64,000 nt of DNA from Eleusine coracana subsp. coracana (GCA_032690845.1 CM064432.1:59952071-60016070), one strand, 5' to 3'. Shown: positions 22,483 to 34,892, numbered from the stretch's first letter. Translations and numbers: made by a program. The notes: generated from the letters alone by a model not told the origin.

Positions 22483-24131
22483 ATAAGAAAGACAAAGCCC
22501 TACGCCTATGTGTCGACTATAGGCCGTTAAACACGGTAACCATTAAGAACAAGTACCCTCTACCTCAAATCGATATCCTCTTTGATCAGCTAGTAGGTGC
22601 TAAAGTCTTCTCCAAGATTGATCTCCGATCCGGATATCATCAAATCAAAATCCGAGCCGAAGATATTCCAAAAACAGCCTTCTCCACTCGATACGGTCTC
22701 TTCGAATATCTTGTCATGTCTTTCGGTCTCACCAATGCTCCAGCCCACTTCATGTATTTGATGAACTCCGTGTTCATGCCCGAGTTGGATCAGTTTGTAG
22801 TGGTATTCATCGACGACATTCTGATCTACTCCATGTCCGAAGAAGAGCACACCGAACATCTCCGCATCGTTCTACAACGACTCCGAGATCGTCAACTCTA
22901 CGCCAAATTTAGCAAATGTGAATTTTGGCTAAAGCAAGTTCCGTTCTTGGGTCACATCATATCAGCGGAAGGAGTAGCCGTGGACCCTAGCAAAGTAGAG
23001 GATGTGCTAAATTGGAAGGCTCTGAAATCGGTCAGACAAATTCGCAGTTTCCTTGGTCTTGCCGGTTATTATCGGAAATTCGTTCCCAACTTCTCAAGTA
23101 TTGCCAAACCTATGACCAAGCTGCTGGAAAAGGATTCTAAGTTCAAGTGGAGTAGTGCATGTGAAGAAGCTTTTCAGTCGCTCAAGAAGCATCTGACAAC
23201 TGCTCCGGTTTTAGCTCAACCCGACATCACCAAACCATTCGATGTTTATTGCGATGCCTCCGACACCGGATTGGGTTGTGTGCTTATGCAAGAAGGTTGT
23301 GTCATTGCCTATGCCTCACGACAGCTCTGGAAGCACGAGCAAAATTGTCCCACCCATGACTTAGAATTGGCCTCCGTTGTTCTAGTCTTGAAAACTTGGC
23401 GTCACTACTTGCTCGGTAATCTTGTTAACCTCTACACCGACCACAAAAGTGTCAAATACATCTTCACTCAACAAGAACTGAATATGCGGCAACGTAGATG
23501 GTTAGAACTAATCAAGGATTATGAGTTGGAAATCCATTATCACCCCAGGAAAGCAAACGTGGTTGCCGACACCTTGAGTTGAAGGGACCAATGCAATCAC
23601 GCAATTGTTTGCTCTATGGAAGCCCGCCCGATTTCAGATCCGAGCGAACCAAGTCTTCGTGTCATTCCACATGGATCCTTGTATAATTTAGCTCTCATTC
23701 CTACCCTTCGGGAAGAAATCGTGGAAGCCCAAAAGCAGGACAAGGGAATGGAGTATATCCACCAGAAAATCGGGAAGGAAGAAACTACATGTTTCCGACA
23801 AGACGAAGATAGAGTACTTTGGTTCAACAATCGCCTTGTTGTTCCGAAGAACGAGGAGCTAAGAAAGAAAATTTTGGATAAGGCTCACTTGTCCAAATAC
23901 TCCATACATCCCGGCAGCAACAAAATGTATCGCGGGTTAAGGGAAAAGTTTTGGTGGACGCGTATGAAATGAGAGGTTGCTTGTTATGTCTCCGAATGCG
24001 ACACTTGCCAACGTGTGAAGGCCGATCACTTGAGAACAGCCTGTCTGTTACACCCATTAAAAATCCCCGCATGGAAATAGGAAGACATTGCTATGGAATT
24101 CATCGTTGGACTACCCCTCACACCCAAGAAT
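22479..24131 (+). pseudogene. T1 reverse transcriptase, RNase H and truncated integrase
   Basis: RT with LRLCVDYRPLNTVTIKNKYP, DLRSGYHQIKI and the catalytic FIDDILIYS. RNase H follows with FDVYCDASDTGLGCVL and YTDHKSVKYI. A TGA at 23581 ends the first frame after VVADTLS. The integrase start continues at 23616 with the zinc-binding region (HPGSNKMYRGLREKFWW, CDTCQRVKADH) broken by stops at 23971 and 24078. Coding ends at about 24131, just after the first catalytic-core strand (MEFIVGLPLTP), where LTR sequence is joined. The rest of integrase and any chromodomain are absent. Confidence 0.88.
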
Positions 24132-25420
24132 TAAGTGTAGGACTTGGATGAAACACATTTGCATACTCCAGCAACGACCTATGATTAGTATGTTAGTAAG
24201 CTTTTCCGTTAGCAAATGCTATGCTTAAACTAGTGGAGTCAATGGTAGGTTATAGATTCAACTATGGTTCAATTGGTGGATGAACTTGATAAAAATGGAG
24301 CACCTATCATTGCAACTCCGCGAACAAGTATTGAACCATACCAAGTGCATATCTTTAATATGGGAATTGGTAATCCTAGTAACTTGGGCGTCGTATTGTT
24401 GGACGGCCATACTCATCGATCTAGAGGTGATGTGAACAGCACGGTGGTTGCACGGGTTTGAGGACCGCTGGAGAGTGCATGGGTTAAGCCTCGGATACGA
24501 AGTAATGTATCGCGGGGAGGACGTGTACTTGGGATCGATGGCCCTGGATCGACTTTATAGCAATCTAGTGAACGGTGGCCATACGTGTCTTAAGTGATGC
24601 GTATGTCGTGCATTTGGGTTTTCCCTGCAGGATGTAAATCAATTCGAATTGCCGTCCCTCGTGGTTATGAGTACCTCTTGTTCGAGCAGCGGCAATGATA
24701 TGTTAAGTAGTAAAGTTGGGGTTAAGTTTCTGAAATTTACTTATGCTATGGATACATATTGCTATGATGTAATGATCTTCACTTATGTTCATGTCTTAGC
24801 GGCTAGCTAGACTCACCGTAGCTGTTGTCTACATTAAGCAAAGTAAAATTGTTTTGAAGGAAATTGAAAGTGCAGCATAGAACTAATAGGAGCTTTTTAT
24901 GTAACTATCAAATAAACCCGGTCATCCCCCTGCATACTAGGAGTCGGTTTTAGTAAACCGGTTGACGGGTAAGTCTTGCAGAGTATGCTTGATACTCAGG
25001 CTTTGCGTTGATGTTGTTTTTTCAGGTTTTCCTCAAGCGACCTATTGTGATTGTTGTAATAAGGTTGTGTGGGAAGGTGAGGAGCCTCAGAACTGGACCA
25101 TCGAATGGGTCCCCAGTTCTCCTAACCGTGATTTGTGAGCCATCACCATAGGGATGGCATGGTTCATGTAGGACTTAACGTCGTGTTTTGTCATTTCACC
25201 GCTTCCGCAAATTTGTGTAATATGTACTAAGGACTTATGTTGTATCAGATCTGAACTCCTCTTAATTTGAACTCTGAACTTGTAATATAATGCACCGAAT
25301 TGATGTATCTTTGTAAATGATGAATGTTCATGTGTGAATGCTATGTATGGTTACTTCGTTAACCATCTCCCGAGGCGATCCTATGCGACATACTCTACTT
25401 TTCGGAATAGGGTTGTTACA
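24132..25420 (+). repeat. T1 3' LTR, 5'-truncated
   Basis: Corresponds to 17163-18453 of the 5' LTR with about 3 percent differences by eye and ends GGGTTGTTACA followed by the target duplication gccac. Its left edge is a deletion junction with integrase. Confidence 0.9.
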
Positions 25421-27802
25421 GCCACTTCCGCTACCGCCGCCACCTCCGCATCGTCGGAGGTCGATTGGTAGGATGAGTTGTTCTATTGTGACAACCCTCC
25501 CCCGGTCCTTGCCGACTTCACGAGTGCTAAGGCAATTCCCTAGGCACAATGGACGGAGAAGCCTGATCCGACCGACCCTCAGGTGCTCGCTCTGCTGAAG
25601 AAAATAGCTGATTTAAAAGCTAAAGGTATTGATGGTATCACCATCGCCAAAAGCTTCATAGTACACAGAGTGCAGCCCCTGAAGCTTCAGAGTCACCCGG
25701 CGTGGAACTATGCCAACGATGACGAAACCAGGGAAGTGCCTGACCAGCCGAATGGTGAACTCCGTCGGAAACGCCTTTTGAAGATGTTTGAAGGAGATAT
25801 CCTTCAGGATCACTTGTTGGTCTAAAAGACGTATAACAAGGGCACGATGCGCGCCCGAGTAAGCCTCAGTCTCCTTTGAGTAATTCCTTATTATCTTGTC
25901 TTGATGTCCTGCTGAATATCTTGACTCTTGTGTAGGTTCTGGATACTTATGTATCCCATCCTCCGCTCCCTCCAACCGATACCGAGGGACCGGACTATGT
26001 GGAGAAGCCGTCGCAGACCGGCCCTGGGGGCTCAAGCTCTACTGCAAGTGCTCCACTGGTGCATGCTGATCCAGTTGTCACCCTGGCTGGCCCCAATCAA
26101 CTTCAGAAATGAACTATCGGGCGCCACCGACAATGTGTTGGGGATCAGGATGATGACGATGAAACACCATCTACTGATGTCAGTCAACCCGCCCCTGCTC
26201 CCTCCAATCGACCCTCAAATCAGTCGGAGCCCCCAATTCAAATTCAGAGTGATGCAGGGGTGGTGGAATAGACCGGCAAGGCAAGCCAATCATCCTAGAA
26301 GAAGAAGTAGACTGATTCTCAGTCGACTTCTTCAAAGAAGAGGATGTGCCGAATCAAGCTCAAAAAGTCCCCCAGGTTTAATCTTAAACCTTGTACTCCT
26401 TGTCTCTTATTGCCAATTATAACACCTTTTAATCTTTTCCATCTTTGTTTTGACAGTAGTCGGACAAGTGATTCTCAGAGCGCTCAAGGGTCCGAGGACA
26501 CTCGGTCGGTTCTTGCACCTCGTCCGACTGATGCGTCTAAACCGGTCGGCAAGTCTTCAAACTTGCTGACCGAGGTGGATAAGCCATCTGATAAGACAAT
26601 TCCTGCCTCTACTCCGGAGCCTGCACCCCAACCTGCACCTGTCGTCATCCCTTCACGTCTTGACAAAGGTAAGGCGACCTTGTTTGCAGACACACTCGGT
26701 CTGCCCAAAGTGGAGGACGCGGAGATTATATACCAGCATCGAGAAACCAGCAAGGTACTTCAATACTCTGCTTTAGCTTTATCTCAATCCCGCCGTTTGA
26801 CTTACCCATCTTCTGTTATCAGAAAATGAATGCCCTTGTTGAGAGGAAACAAGCTAGGGTGGAATACCTTGAAGCCGAAACCTTTGGTATGCCCTAAATT
26901 CTTCAGCCTTCATGTCTTTATGTTTAAGACTAACACATTGTTGATATTTATGCCAGTCACGGGTCAGCAACTCTCCAAAGTTCAAGAGGAAATTAAGAAT
27001 CTCTAAACCGATCGACAATAGATGACCAAGGCATTAGACCAAGGCCGTACATATATAGCCGGTAAGATCACCTACCATCTGTATCTAAGCAATCTACTAA
27101 TCACTCTAGCGCTAAAAGCTCAAGTGCTTGTCTTTAGCTCGTGATCAAAAGATTGCCGACCTGGAGAAGTTGACTTCCAACCAGCAAAGGTTTGTTGATG
27201 CCTTGAATGTTGAGAAGGAAAGCCTCTCCAAGTTGGTCGAAGATCAAAAGACCGAGATCACTTGACTACAGAAGGAGCTGAAGGAGTCCGAGGCTAAGAT
27301 AGAGGAGGCTAAGAGCATCTCCAAATCCTTCAAATGTAATCTTGCCAGTAAGCCCTTCATTACTTCTCACATCTGCTTGAATCTTCTATTGATCATACTG
27401 ACCAAAAATCATCATTCATCAGCTCTATCTTACGCCGTTCGAAAAGCAATAAATTATGTTCATGCTAACCGAGTGGAGCAGACTGGCCACTCCTTGGATT
27501 ATTTGCTGGAGCATGCATTGGAAGCTATCGCTTATAACACTCGGTGAGTGGCGACGGAAGCTGGGAGTCAGGTTTTGGCGATTTGCCAATCTTGGTCTCC
27601 TGCTCTGCCATTGGACAAGATCAAGGAGGGCTTCAACCCAGACCTGACCGACGACCAATGCCAGCTGCTCTTGGATTCCATGCTGGAGACTTCCCAGGCC
27701 TTGGTCGACAACATAGTGATTAATCCGACCGTGCCTACGACTCCAGCAACTCCAGAAGTTGAATTACGAGCTGACTCTTCTTCTTCTTCAAAGGAGCTGT
27801 AA

Positions 27803-28400
27803 TCCTGTAATAGTAGAGGACATTAGTAGTATCTATGTAATGATACAATGTTTCTTGTATGTAAATCAATTTTATGCTTAATTAGCTTAGAAGTCTGATA
27901 AAAATATCAAAAATACATTTCTATCATGAGAAACAAGAATTGCATCGGTCTGCCATAACATATTAGGCTGTGACTCATAACCGCGTAACAAGCAGAGTCG
28001 ACCAATCGACATATGACCTCTCATACTTTGGCTCTGGGTTTGGTGTAATGGTAGTCTGATGTGCAGTATAAAGTGTATAACCATGATGCATAGGCGTTAG
28101 ACCAAAAGAGTAAAGACCATATTCAAAAATCAGTCAGAAAATAGTCCAAAACCAAAATATGGTTTGACCAAAGTGGGACATTATTACTAGCCCCCTGGCT
28201 CGATTGTTTAATAAAATGAATTAAGGAATCGAGACAATTCAGAATGAAAATCATCAAAAAATCTTTCATAAAAAAGACCGAAGTTTCATTCATAAATAAT
28301 GTATAAGTATACAAAAGAATAACTAAGTATAGAAACGACGTAGCTGATTTATGTTCCAGAAGTTTGGTATATCATCGCCATCTTCATACATCAGTCGGTA
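27803..28400. other. Spacer between antisense gene and integrase end in B
   Basis: Noncoding AT-rich spacer between the convergent ends of the antisense gene (plus) and pol (minus). It matches C 54051-54620 (for example cggtctgccataacatatta versus tggtctgccataacatatta). This presumably carries 3' ends of both transcripts. No RNA gene recognised. Confidence 0.5.
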
Positions 28401-29704
28401 AGCCCCCAGGCAAGTGACTTTTTTTTTACCACACATGGTCCTTCCCACTTTGGAGAAAGCTTATGCTGGTTCTTTGTTAACTGCACTCGGCGAAGCACTA
28501 AATCTCCAACTTGAAATTAGTGATTGCGCATGTTTTTATCATAATAACGACGTAAGCCTTGCTGGTAAAGTGCCGACCAAAATAGAGCACGATCACACAA
28601 CTCCTCTGTTGCAATTAAATCAATCTCTCGGTTCTCCTCAGAAAGCTGGTTGTCATACGCTTGAACCCATACCAAAACAAGACTGACCTCAGTCGGCAGC
28701 ATAGCCTCTGAGCCATAGACCAATGAGAAAGGTGACTGACCAGTAGCCCGACTGGTGTTTGTGCGTAGCCCCCAAAGAACTGAAAGCAATTCTTTGACCC
28801 ACCGACCGGCGTAAGGTTTAAGTCTATCGAATATCCGCGGCTTCAATCCTTGAAGAATCATACCATTGGCCAGTTTAACCTGTCCATTGCTTTAAGGATG
28901 AGCCACTGATGCAAAATGGATTTTTATTCCCATCTCATCGGCAAAGTCACGGAACTCCACTGATGTGAATTGAGTGCCATTATCGGTGATGATATCATGA
29001 GGAACCCCAAACCAAGTGAAGACATCCTTGACAAACTCAATTGCCTTTTTTGATGTTATCTTGCCGACCGGCTTTGCTTCGATCCACTTGGTGAATTTAT
29101 CAATAGCAACAAACAAATAAGTGAACCCGCTTGGCGCCTTCTTGAAAGGACCGATAATATCAAGCCCCTAGACAACAAAAGGCTAAGTCAAAGGTATCAT
29201 CTGAAGTTGTTGTGAAGGCACATGCGTTTGTTGAGCAAAGAATTGACAACCTTGATACTTCCGAACGACTTGGTGTGCATCTTCGAGCACCGTGGGCCAA
29301 TAAAACCCTTGCCGGAAAGCTTTGCCGTCCAAAGTCTTAGAAGCTACATGATTGCCACATATCCCAGAATGAATTTCTTCTACTAACTTTTGGCCGTCTA
29401 GTATTGAGATGCATCGCATCAAGATGTTTGAACCTCCTCTTTTACAGAGTTGGTCTCCCACCAATAGATATCCTCGGCATCGGGTCTCCAATCTTTGTTG
29501 CTCATTAGGGTCTGAAGGCAGCGTACCCCTGTCCAAATATTGGATGAGTGGATCGCGCCAGTCGGCCTCTATGCTGTCATCGCTAACAAGGTCAGCAACA
29601 ATGCTCATTAAGACATCCGACCGAGGAGAGATAGTGGGGGAATCAAGAGTGTGTAAGAAAACACCCGGCGGGACTTTAGACCGAGACAATCCCATCTTAG
29701 CCAA
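28400..29704 (-). pseudogene. Element B integrase
   Basis: Minus-strand integrase fragments in order: zinc-binding region (HSGICGNHVASKTLDGKAF, GFYWPTVLEDA, C at KYQGCQFFAQQ), catalytic core (VAIDKFTKWIEAKPVG, HDIITDNGTQFTS, NGQVKLANGMILQGLK) and C-terminal region (TSRATGQSPFSLVYGSEAML, YYDKNMRNH). Stops interrupt it near 28895, 29114 and 29182. It would integrate the element's cDNA. It follows RNase H directly, as in Ty3/gypsy order. Confidence 0.85.
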
Positions 29705-29728
29705 TTCGTCAGCCGCCTAGTTATTGTC

Positions 29729-31432
29729 TCAAAGAACATGTGTGAACTTCAATCCATCAAATTTGTCTTCGAGCTTTCGTACTTTCTGAGAATAAGCACT
29801 CATATTGTCATCTACACAGTTCCAATCCTTAGTGACCTGATTAATAACCAGAGTTGTGTCACCAAAGATGTCAAGGCGCTTGATGCCGAGTGACGCGGCA
29901 ATGCGCAGATCGTGCAAGAGGGCTTCATACTCTGCAGCGTTATTAGACGCGTGAAACATAACTTGAAGGACATATCAAAGCTTCTCTCCTGTGGGTGAGA
30001 TAAACACGACCCGCGCACCAGCTCCTTGTAATTGAAGAGACCCATCAAAGTACATTTTCCAGTACTCGACATCTTGTGCAGTAGGAGGATTTTGTATCTC
30101 TGTCCACTCGGCAACGAAATCAGCTATCGCTTGTCCTTTTATAGCCGATCGAGGCACGAACGTAATGGTATATTGACCAAGTTTGACTGCCCACTTGTCA
30201 ATTTTTCCTTCGGCTTCTCGATTGTGCAACACCATGCCGAGTGCGAAGGAAGTCTGGACTTCAATTGGATGAGCTTGAAAATAATGCTTCATCTTCCTGG
30301 AGGTGATCAACAACGCATACAACAATTTCAAGATCTGTTGATATCTTGTTTTAGTGGCACTGAGGACCTCACTCACAAAATAGACCGGGTGTTGTACTTT
30401 TTGTATATGTCCCTCTTCTTCTCGGTCGACTGTTAAAACAATACTCACAACTTGAGTTGTGGCTGATATGTAGAGTTGAAGTTTTTCTCTCGGCTCCGGA
30501 GGCACCAATACTGGAATATTGCTGAGGTGAACCTTCAACTCGTCCAACGCTGACTGCACATCTTTAGTGCAAACGAAGTCATGCTGCTTTTTAAGTAGTC
30601 GAAAAAGCGGTAACCCCCTAACCCCCAGTCGGGAAATAAAGCGACTCAAGGATGCCATGCATCCGGTTAGCTTCTGAACGTCCCTTTGAGAATTAGGTGG
30701 CCCCATATCAAGGATCGCCTTGATTTTATCCGGGTTAGCCTCTATACCTCGTTTCGAAACGATGTAACCGAGTAGCTTTCCTGAAGGAACCCCAAAAACA
30801 CACTTCTTAGGATTCAACTTCATCGAATAATGCCTCAGATTGTCAAAGGTTTCTGCCAGGTCAGAAAGAAGGTCTTCGATGTTTCGAGTCTTGATGACGA
30901 TGTCATCAACATATGCTTCTGCGTTCTGACCGATCTGAGCAGCAAGGTAGCGTTGAATACCTCGTTGATAAGTCACGCCAGCGTTCTTTAGACCGAACGA
31001 CATAGTGATATAGCAATAGGCGCCAAAGGGTGTTATAAAGAAAGTCTTGATCTGGTCTTCGACCCTCAGTGGGATCTGGTGATAGCTTGAATAGGCATCC
31101 AGAAAGCTTAAAAGCTTACACCCGGCTGTTGAGTCTATAATCTAATCAATACGAGGAAGAGCGAAAGGGTCTTTAGCACAGACCTTGTTAAGATTGGTAT
31201 AATCGACACACATCCTCCACTCTTTATTCTTCTTGGGTACAAGGACTGGATTTGCTAACCAGTCAGGATGATACACCTCCTTTACAAACTTAGCATCTAA
31301 TAATCTAACTATCTCCTTCTTCATGGCGTCCTTACGGTCTTGCGCGAATCTTCTAAGCCTCTGGCGAACGGGGGTAGCCCCAGAAGGTACCCTTAACTCA
31401 TGCTCAATCTTTTCCCTAGGAACTCCCGGCAT
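29729..31432 (-). pseudogene. Element B reverse transcriptase and RNase H
   Basis: RT starts around MPGVPREKIEHELRVPSGAT (31432) with EVYHPDWLANPVLVPKKN and WRMCVDYTNLNKVCAKDPFA. A stop at 31141-31143 precedes the fingers/palm region, which continues in a second frame (MSFGLKNAGVTYQRGIQRYL) with the catalytic YVDD at about 30905. RNase H follows (MYFDGSLQLQGAGA at about 30050, HASNNAAEYEALLHDL at about 29940), with a stop at 29972-29974. It is degenerate but has complete domain content, unlike element C. Confidence 0.87.
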
Positions 31433-31495
31433 GTCAGATGGTTCCCATGCAAATATGTCCCTATTTTCCTGGAGGAAAAGAGTGAGCGCGAGTTC

Positions 31496-32272
31496 CTATT
31501 TCTCGTCGAGATTGGCCCCAGCATAAGTAACCTTATCGGGGTCTTCTAGATCGAGCATGACCTCCTTAGTTTGGATGTCATTGGTTTGGATCTTATCCTT
31601 GGTAGGCTTCTTCGCTAGAACCGCTGCTTCAGTCTGCTCCTCCATGCCGACTGCCTTCTGGATCTCCTTCAGGTCGGACAACATCAACTGTTTAGTGACC
31701 ATCTCACAACTCTGTACATCGCAATCAAAAGAATTCCAAAGATCAGAGTGGAGGGAGATGATTCCATTCGGGCCTAGCATCTTGACGGTGAGATATGGGT
31801 AATGCGGGACAGCCATGAATTTAGCCATCACCGGTCGACCAATAATATCATGATATGCGGAGTTGTAATCCGCCACTTGGAAGAGAATGGGCTCTGTCCT
31901 GAAGTTCTCACGGGTACCGAACGTGACCGGCAGAATGATCTGTCCAATAGGAACTAAAGTCTTGCCAGGTACAATCCCATGGAAAGGTGAAGAACTCGGT
32001 TGTAGGTCAGTAACTGTCAGACCAAGCTCTTGAAGAGTCTTGATGAAAATTAAGTCCAAACTGCTTCCTCCATCAATGAGTACTTTGTTGAACTTCACCT
32101 CTTTCATTGTGGCAGCAAGTACCAGCGAGTATCGACCCGGCTTCGGTAGATGCTTGGGGTGGTCCGACCGATCAAAAGTGATTGGCATTTTAGACCACCT
32201 CATGAATTGAGGCGCAGCTGGTTCCACCGAGTTGATTTCCCGAAGTTCCAGCTTCTGCTTGCGCTTGGACAC
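31496..32272 (-). pseudogene. Element B protease region
   Basis: Retropepsin-like domain of the gag-pol precursor. The active-site block is VLIDGGSSLDLIF with DGG in place of the common DSG, as seen in all three Tat-like elements here. The upstream segment MPITFDRSDHPKHLPKPGRY and the downstream HDIIGRPVMAKFMAVPHYPY are conserved with element C (and, more distantly, A). It is an open stretch of 259 codons ending at a stop close before RT. Confidence 0.85.
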
Positions 32273-32469
32273 ATAGGCATCCGGGCCTCCGAAGATGAAG
32301 TTGACTTCCTTGCGGGGCTCCTAGAATTCTCCTGAGTCGTCCTTATCGCCATTGTTCTTGGTCTTGTATTTGCTATTGCACCTCGAGGGATCTTTAGCCA
32401 CCTTGGCGCAGCTATTGCAAAACCCTTCAGCCGATAGCAATCTTTTGCTTTGTGGTTTCCCTTCGGGTG

Positions 32470-34327
32470 CTAAAGGCAGGGACCACTCAGCAACTCATCA
32501 GTTGACGGTTGGTTTGTGCGAGGGTTCTTCTGGAATCGGTCCACCGTGTCAACCACATTGTCAGACTTCCTCTTTTTGTCCTTCTTGGAGGACTCAGGCT
32601 TGTCTGACCGCTTCTCCTTGCCTTTTCCCCAGATATCATCTAACGCCAATTCACTCGATGCGAATTTATCAACGATCTCGAAGCACTCCTGAGCGGTCAG
32701 CTTGAGGTCATGATTCCTCCGACCGATCTCCCGGACCAAATCATCACTACGGATTCCTCCTTGGAAGGCAACAATAATTTGTTGATCTGGAACATTGGGG
32801 ATCTCAGTCTTCTTAGCGCAAAATCGCTTGATGTAGTCGCAAAGATGTTCATCAGTCTTCTGTTTGATTCGAGTGAGGTCAAAGTGGATGCCCGGTCGGT
32901 TACAGGTAGCTTGGAAGCTTTCTATGAGCTTCTTGTTGAGGTCTCCCCAAGACGTGATTGAATCCTCTGGAAGAGACGTGAGCCATATTCGAACGGCGGG
33001 ATCCAGGCAGACCGGAAGGTAATTAGCCATTACGTAGGAATCACCTCCAGCTGATCAAATCACCGTGCTGTAGAGCTGCAGCCACTCTCGGGGGTTGGTC
33101 TGTCAATCGTATTTTTCGATGGGGACCGGCTTGAATCCTTTTGTCCATCGAGCAATGCGAAGCCTAGGGATGTAAGCTTTGATGCCATCAATCTCGTTGT
33201 CGGTTGGCGTCGATGACCGCCTATGCCGATCTGGGGACGTAGTTGGGCAACGGCTGTGTCACGGACCAACATCATCATCATGACGGCGTCATCGATTGTC
33301 ATTGTTATCATGCCGATCCCAATCATCACGTCGACATCGGTCATCGCAGTTGTCTCTTGGAGGAGGATCTTGGCGGTCCTCTTGCTGGTTGTCCCATCGG
33401 TCGTCCCGTCGGTCGTCCATCCTCCAATCATGGCGTTCTTCGTCGTAGCGTCGGTTATCCCGAGTGCGTTCTTCATAATGGGAGTTGATGGTGTCTCGTC
33501 CATCACAGATACTGAGAGAGTTTCTTAGGTCTTCATGCCTATGCCGACCTTGAAGGTGCGTGGCTAGAACTTGTGACCGACTGAGATTTTGCAGCATCTT
33601 GAGCTGCAGCAGCCTTAATCATAGCCATCGCCTTCTATATTGCAGGGGTCTGGTAATGCGCGTCGACCATTAGAGTATCGAGTAATGTCTTGGCCCCAGT
33701 AATGTTGTTCTGAGGAGTGTGGTAGACCTTGACACCATCCACTTCAAGATCAGGACCGAGATCCAATCGGCGCGCGTTACGTGACCCGCACGACCCTCTC
33801 GGTCGTCGGTGGTGACCGACCGATAAATCATCAACTGGAGGGTTTTCCTCCTGTTGGCCTCCATTGGCTGGTTGCTTTGGGTGGCCATCGATGGAGTTAC
33901 CTTCTTGTTCACCATCTTGGTCACCATCTTGGTTTCCATCTTGGTTTCCATCTTGGTTTCCATCCACAGGATCTACTATATCCACCATGTTGACAATATG
34001 AGGATATGAGAAGGCCAATCCGATCGAGTCCTCATCAAAAGACCGATTTGACTTCGAGCCGTTCCCAAAGGAAGAAACTTCCTCCTTAGATCCGAGTGGG
34101 ACCAATATGGGGATCATGTCATACGAACTCGGTGATCGCGCCATAGAGCCGGCTACGACCGAGTCGGATATGTGGTTTTCCAGACCTAGGGCTCCGTTGT
34201 TGCCGACTGTGAAGTCAAGCGATCCAAAGGAGATCTTGAAGTCCAGCGAGTACTGGATGATGGGAGTTTCGGCCATCATAGTCGACGGAGAATCCCGGCG
34301 AGCCTTGTCCCCTACCTGGCGCGCCAA
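32470..34327 (-). pseudogene. Element B gag
   Basis: Gag precursor read from MARQVGDKARRDSPST (34327), with a variable acidic region containing repeated NQDG units (about 33905-33970) and a highly charged Arg/Asp-rich stretch (about 33290-33470). A capsid segment follows (MANYLPVCLDPAVRIWLTSL, SWGDLNKKLIESFQATCNRP, 33030-32850) matching the retrotransposon gag family. It then runs into a Lys/Asp-rich linker. The zinc-knuckle part that follows in C (CPWHPKGNHKAKDC) is shifted out of frame at about 32470. Several frames must be joined, so it is broken. Confidence 0.78.
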
Positions 34328-34328
34328 C
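34311..34328 (-). other. Primer-binding site of element B
   Basis: The minus strand reads GTTGGCGCGCCAGGTAGG immediately after the 5' LTR. Equivalent sites are at 58337-58354 (C: GTTGGCACGCCAGGAAGG) and 63195-63212 (A: GTTTGCGCGCTAGGAAGG). The matching tRNA was not identified. Confidence 0.7.
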
Positions 34329-34713
34329 TGTCAAAGCTTAAGATCGGCAGTAAATATATAGGGCTACATCGAGACTAATAACTACGATTGTTACACAAGA
34401 CGTCGAGTTATACAGGTTCGGACCCTCTCGATGCTAGTAAAAATCTTACGTCCTGTGTTCTATGTGTTGTATTGATGTTATGAAACTTTTGTCGCCTGTC
34501 CCTTGACAGGTGGTACCCTACCGCCTTATATATCCGATCGATAGGGGGGTATATGAAGAGTCCTAGTCGTAACCCTTAAGGTTTTACATAGAAAGTCTAT
34601 CTCTAAATGCCTTGTGCTCCAAGCCGAGTCGGTCGGCTTCCTTACTGATGAAGTACCCGATCGGCTACCGACTTAGTCTTGTATGAGGATAGCCATAAAG
34701 CAAGTATCCCACA
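34329..34713 (-). repeat. Element B 5' LTR
   Basis: 385 bp, TGTCAAAGCTT...TATCCCACA on the plus strand. It contains a minus-strand TATA-like motif (TATATAAGG at about 34521-34530), the likely promoter for the element's genomic RNA. Confidence 0.9.
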
Positions 34714-34892
34714 CTAGCCTACTTGTGTTACTTGCCACGGGGTGGAGTACAACAATGGCGAGAGAGGAGAGGGGATCCAAGTCTCGGTGCTTTTTTTCCT
34801 TTGCGGTGAGATCGTAGGGTGTGTGTGCTCTGTCCGTGTGTCAAAGAGGAAGAAGAGGATTTCCCTTTTTATTCTGAGAGGGGTGGCCCATT

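Larger units (their letters stand above)
14654..25420 (+). mobile_element. Element T1: chromovirus-like (Tekay/Del-type) gypsy element, internally deleted
   Basis: Plus-strand element with a 3.8-kb 5' LTR (14654-18453), primer site TGGTATCAGAGCC at 18456-18468 (initiator Met tRNA type), a coiled-coil ORF, gag, protease, RT, RNase H and the start of integrase. It then joins directly to the last 1.29 kb of its 3' LTR (24132-25420). Target duplication gccac is present on both sides (14649-14653 and 25421-25425). Most of integrase, any chromodomain and two thirds of the 3' LTR are gone. Paired LTR portions differ at about 40 of 1290 positions by eye (about 3 percent). Lineage is inferred from long LTRs, primer site and RT style. 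Confidence 0.85.
14616..27802 (+). pseudogene. Antisense gene of element B (split by T1, core domain deleted)
   Basis: Plus-strand gene lying opposite to B's own pol. It starts MGRKRIATSSPA (14616), is interrupted by T1 (14654-25420), and resumes at 25421. Comparison with element C gives exons ending near 25857, then about 25936-26375, 26457-26754, 26823-26886, 26957-27061, 27138-27347 and 27423-27802, all with GT-AG junctions at positions matching C. The last exons are coiled-coil-like (LTSNQQRFVDAL, KESLSKLVEDQK) and end in PATPEVEL, a Ser run and a stop. Between SEVD and DELFYCDNPPPVLADF about 440 bp present in C are missing, removing the gypsy-type transposon domain (PF04195-like). Stops occur at about 25460, 25541 and 25822. 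Such extra antisense frames are known in Tat-lineage elements; their function is unproven. Confidence 0.72.
13244..34713 (-). mobile_element. Element B: Tat-like gypsy retrotransposon inside A's LTR
   Basis: Minus-strand element with LTRs 13244-13625 and 34329-34713, flanked by ctagt (13239-13243) and ctagc (34714-34718); the uninterrupted A LTR has ctagc here. The internal order on the minus strand is primer-site motif GTTGGCGCGCCAGGTAGG (34328-34311), gag, protease, RT, RNase H, integrase and antisense gene, ending at the polypurine tract read as CTCGGGGGCTAT (13637-13626). Without the nested T1 element it is about 10.7 kb. Many in-frame stops show it is inactive. Confidence 0.88.

Noticed and set aside
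28020..28070. tRNA-like tract near ggtttggtgtaatggtagtc
   Set aside because: A B-box-like phrase is absent, no cloverleaf can be drawn, and the tract is part of a spacer shared with element C.
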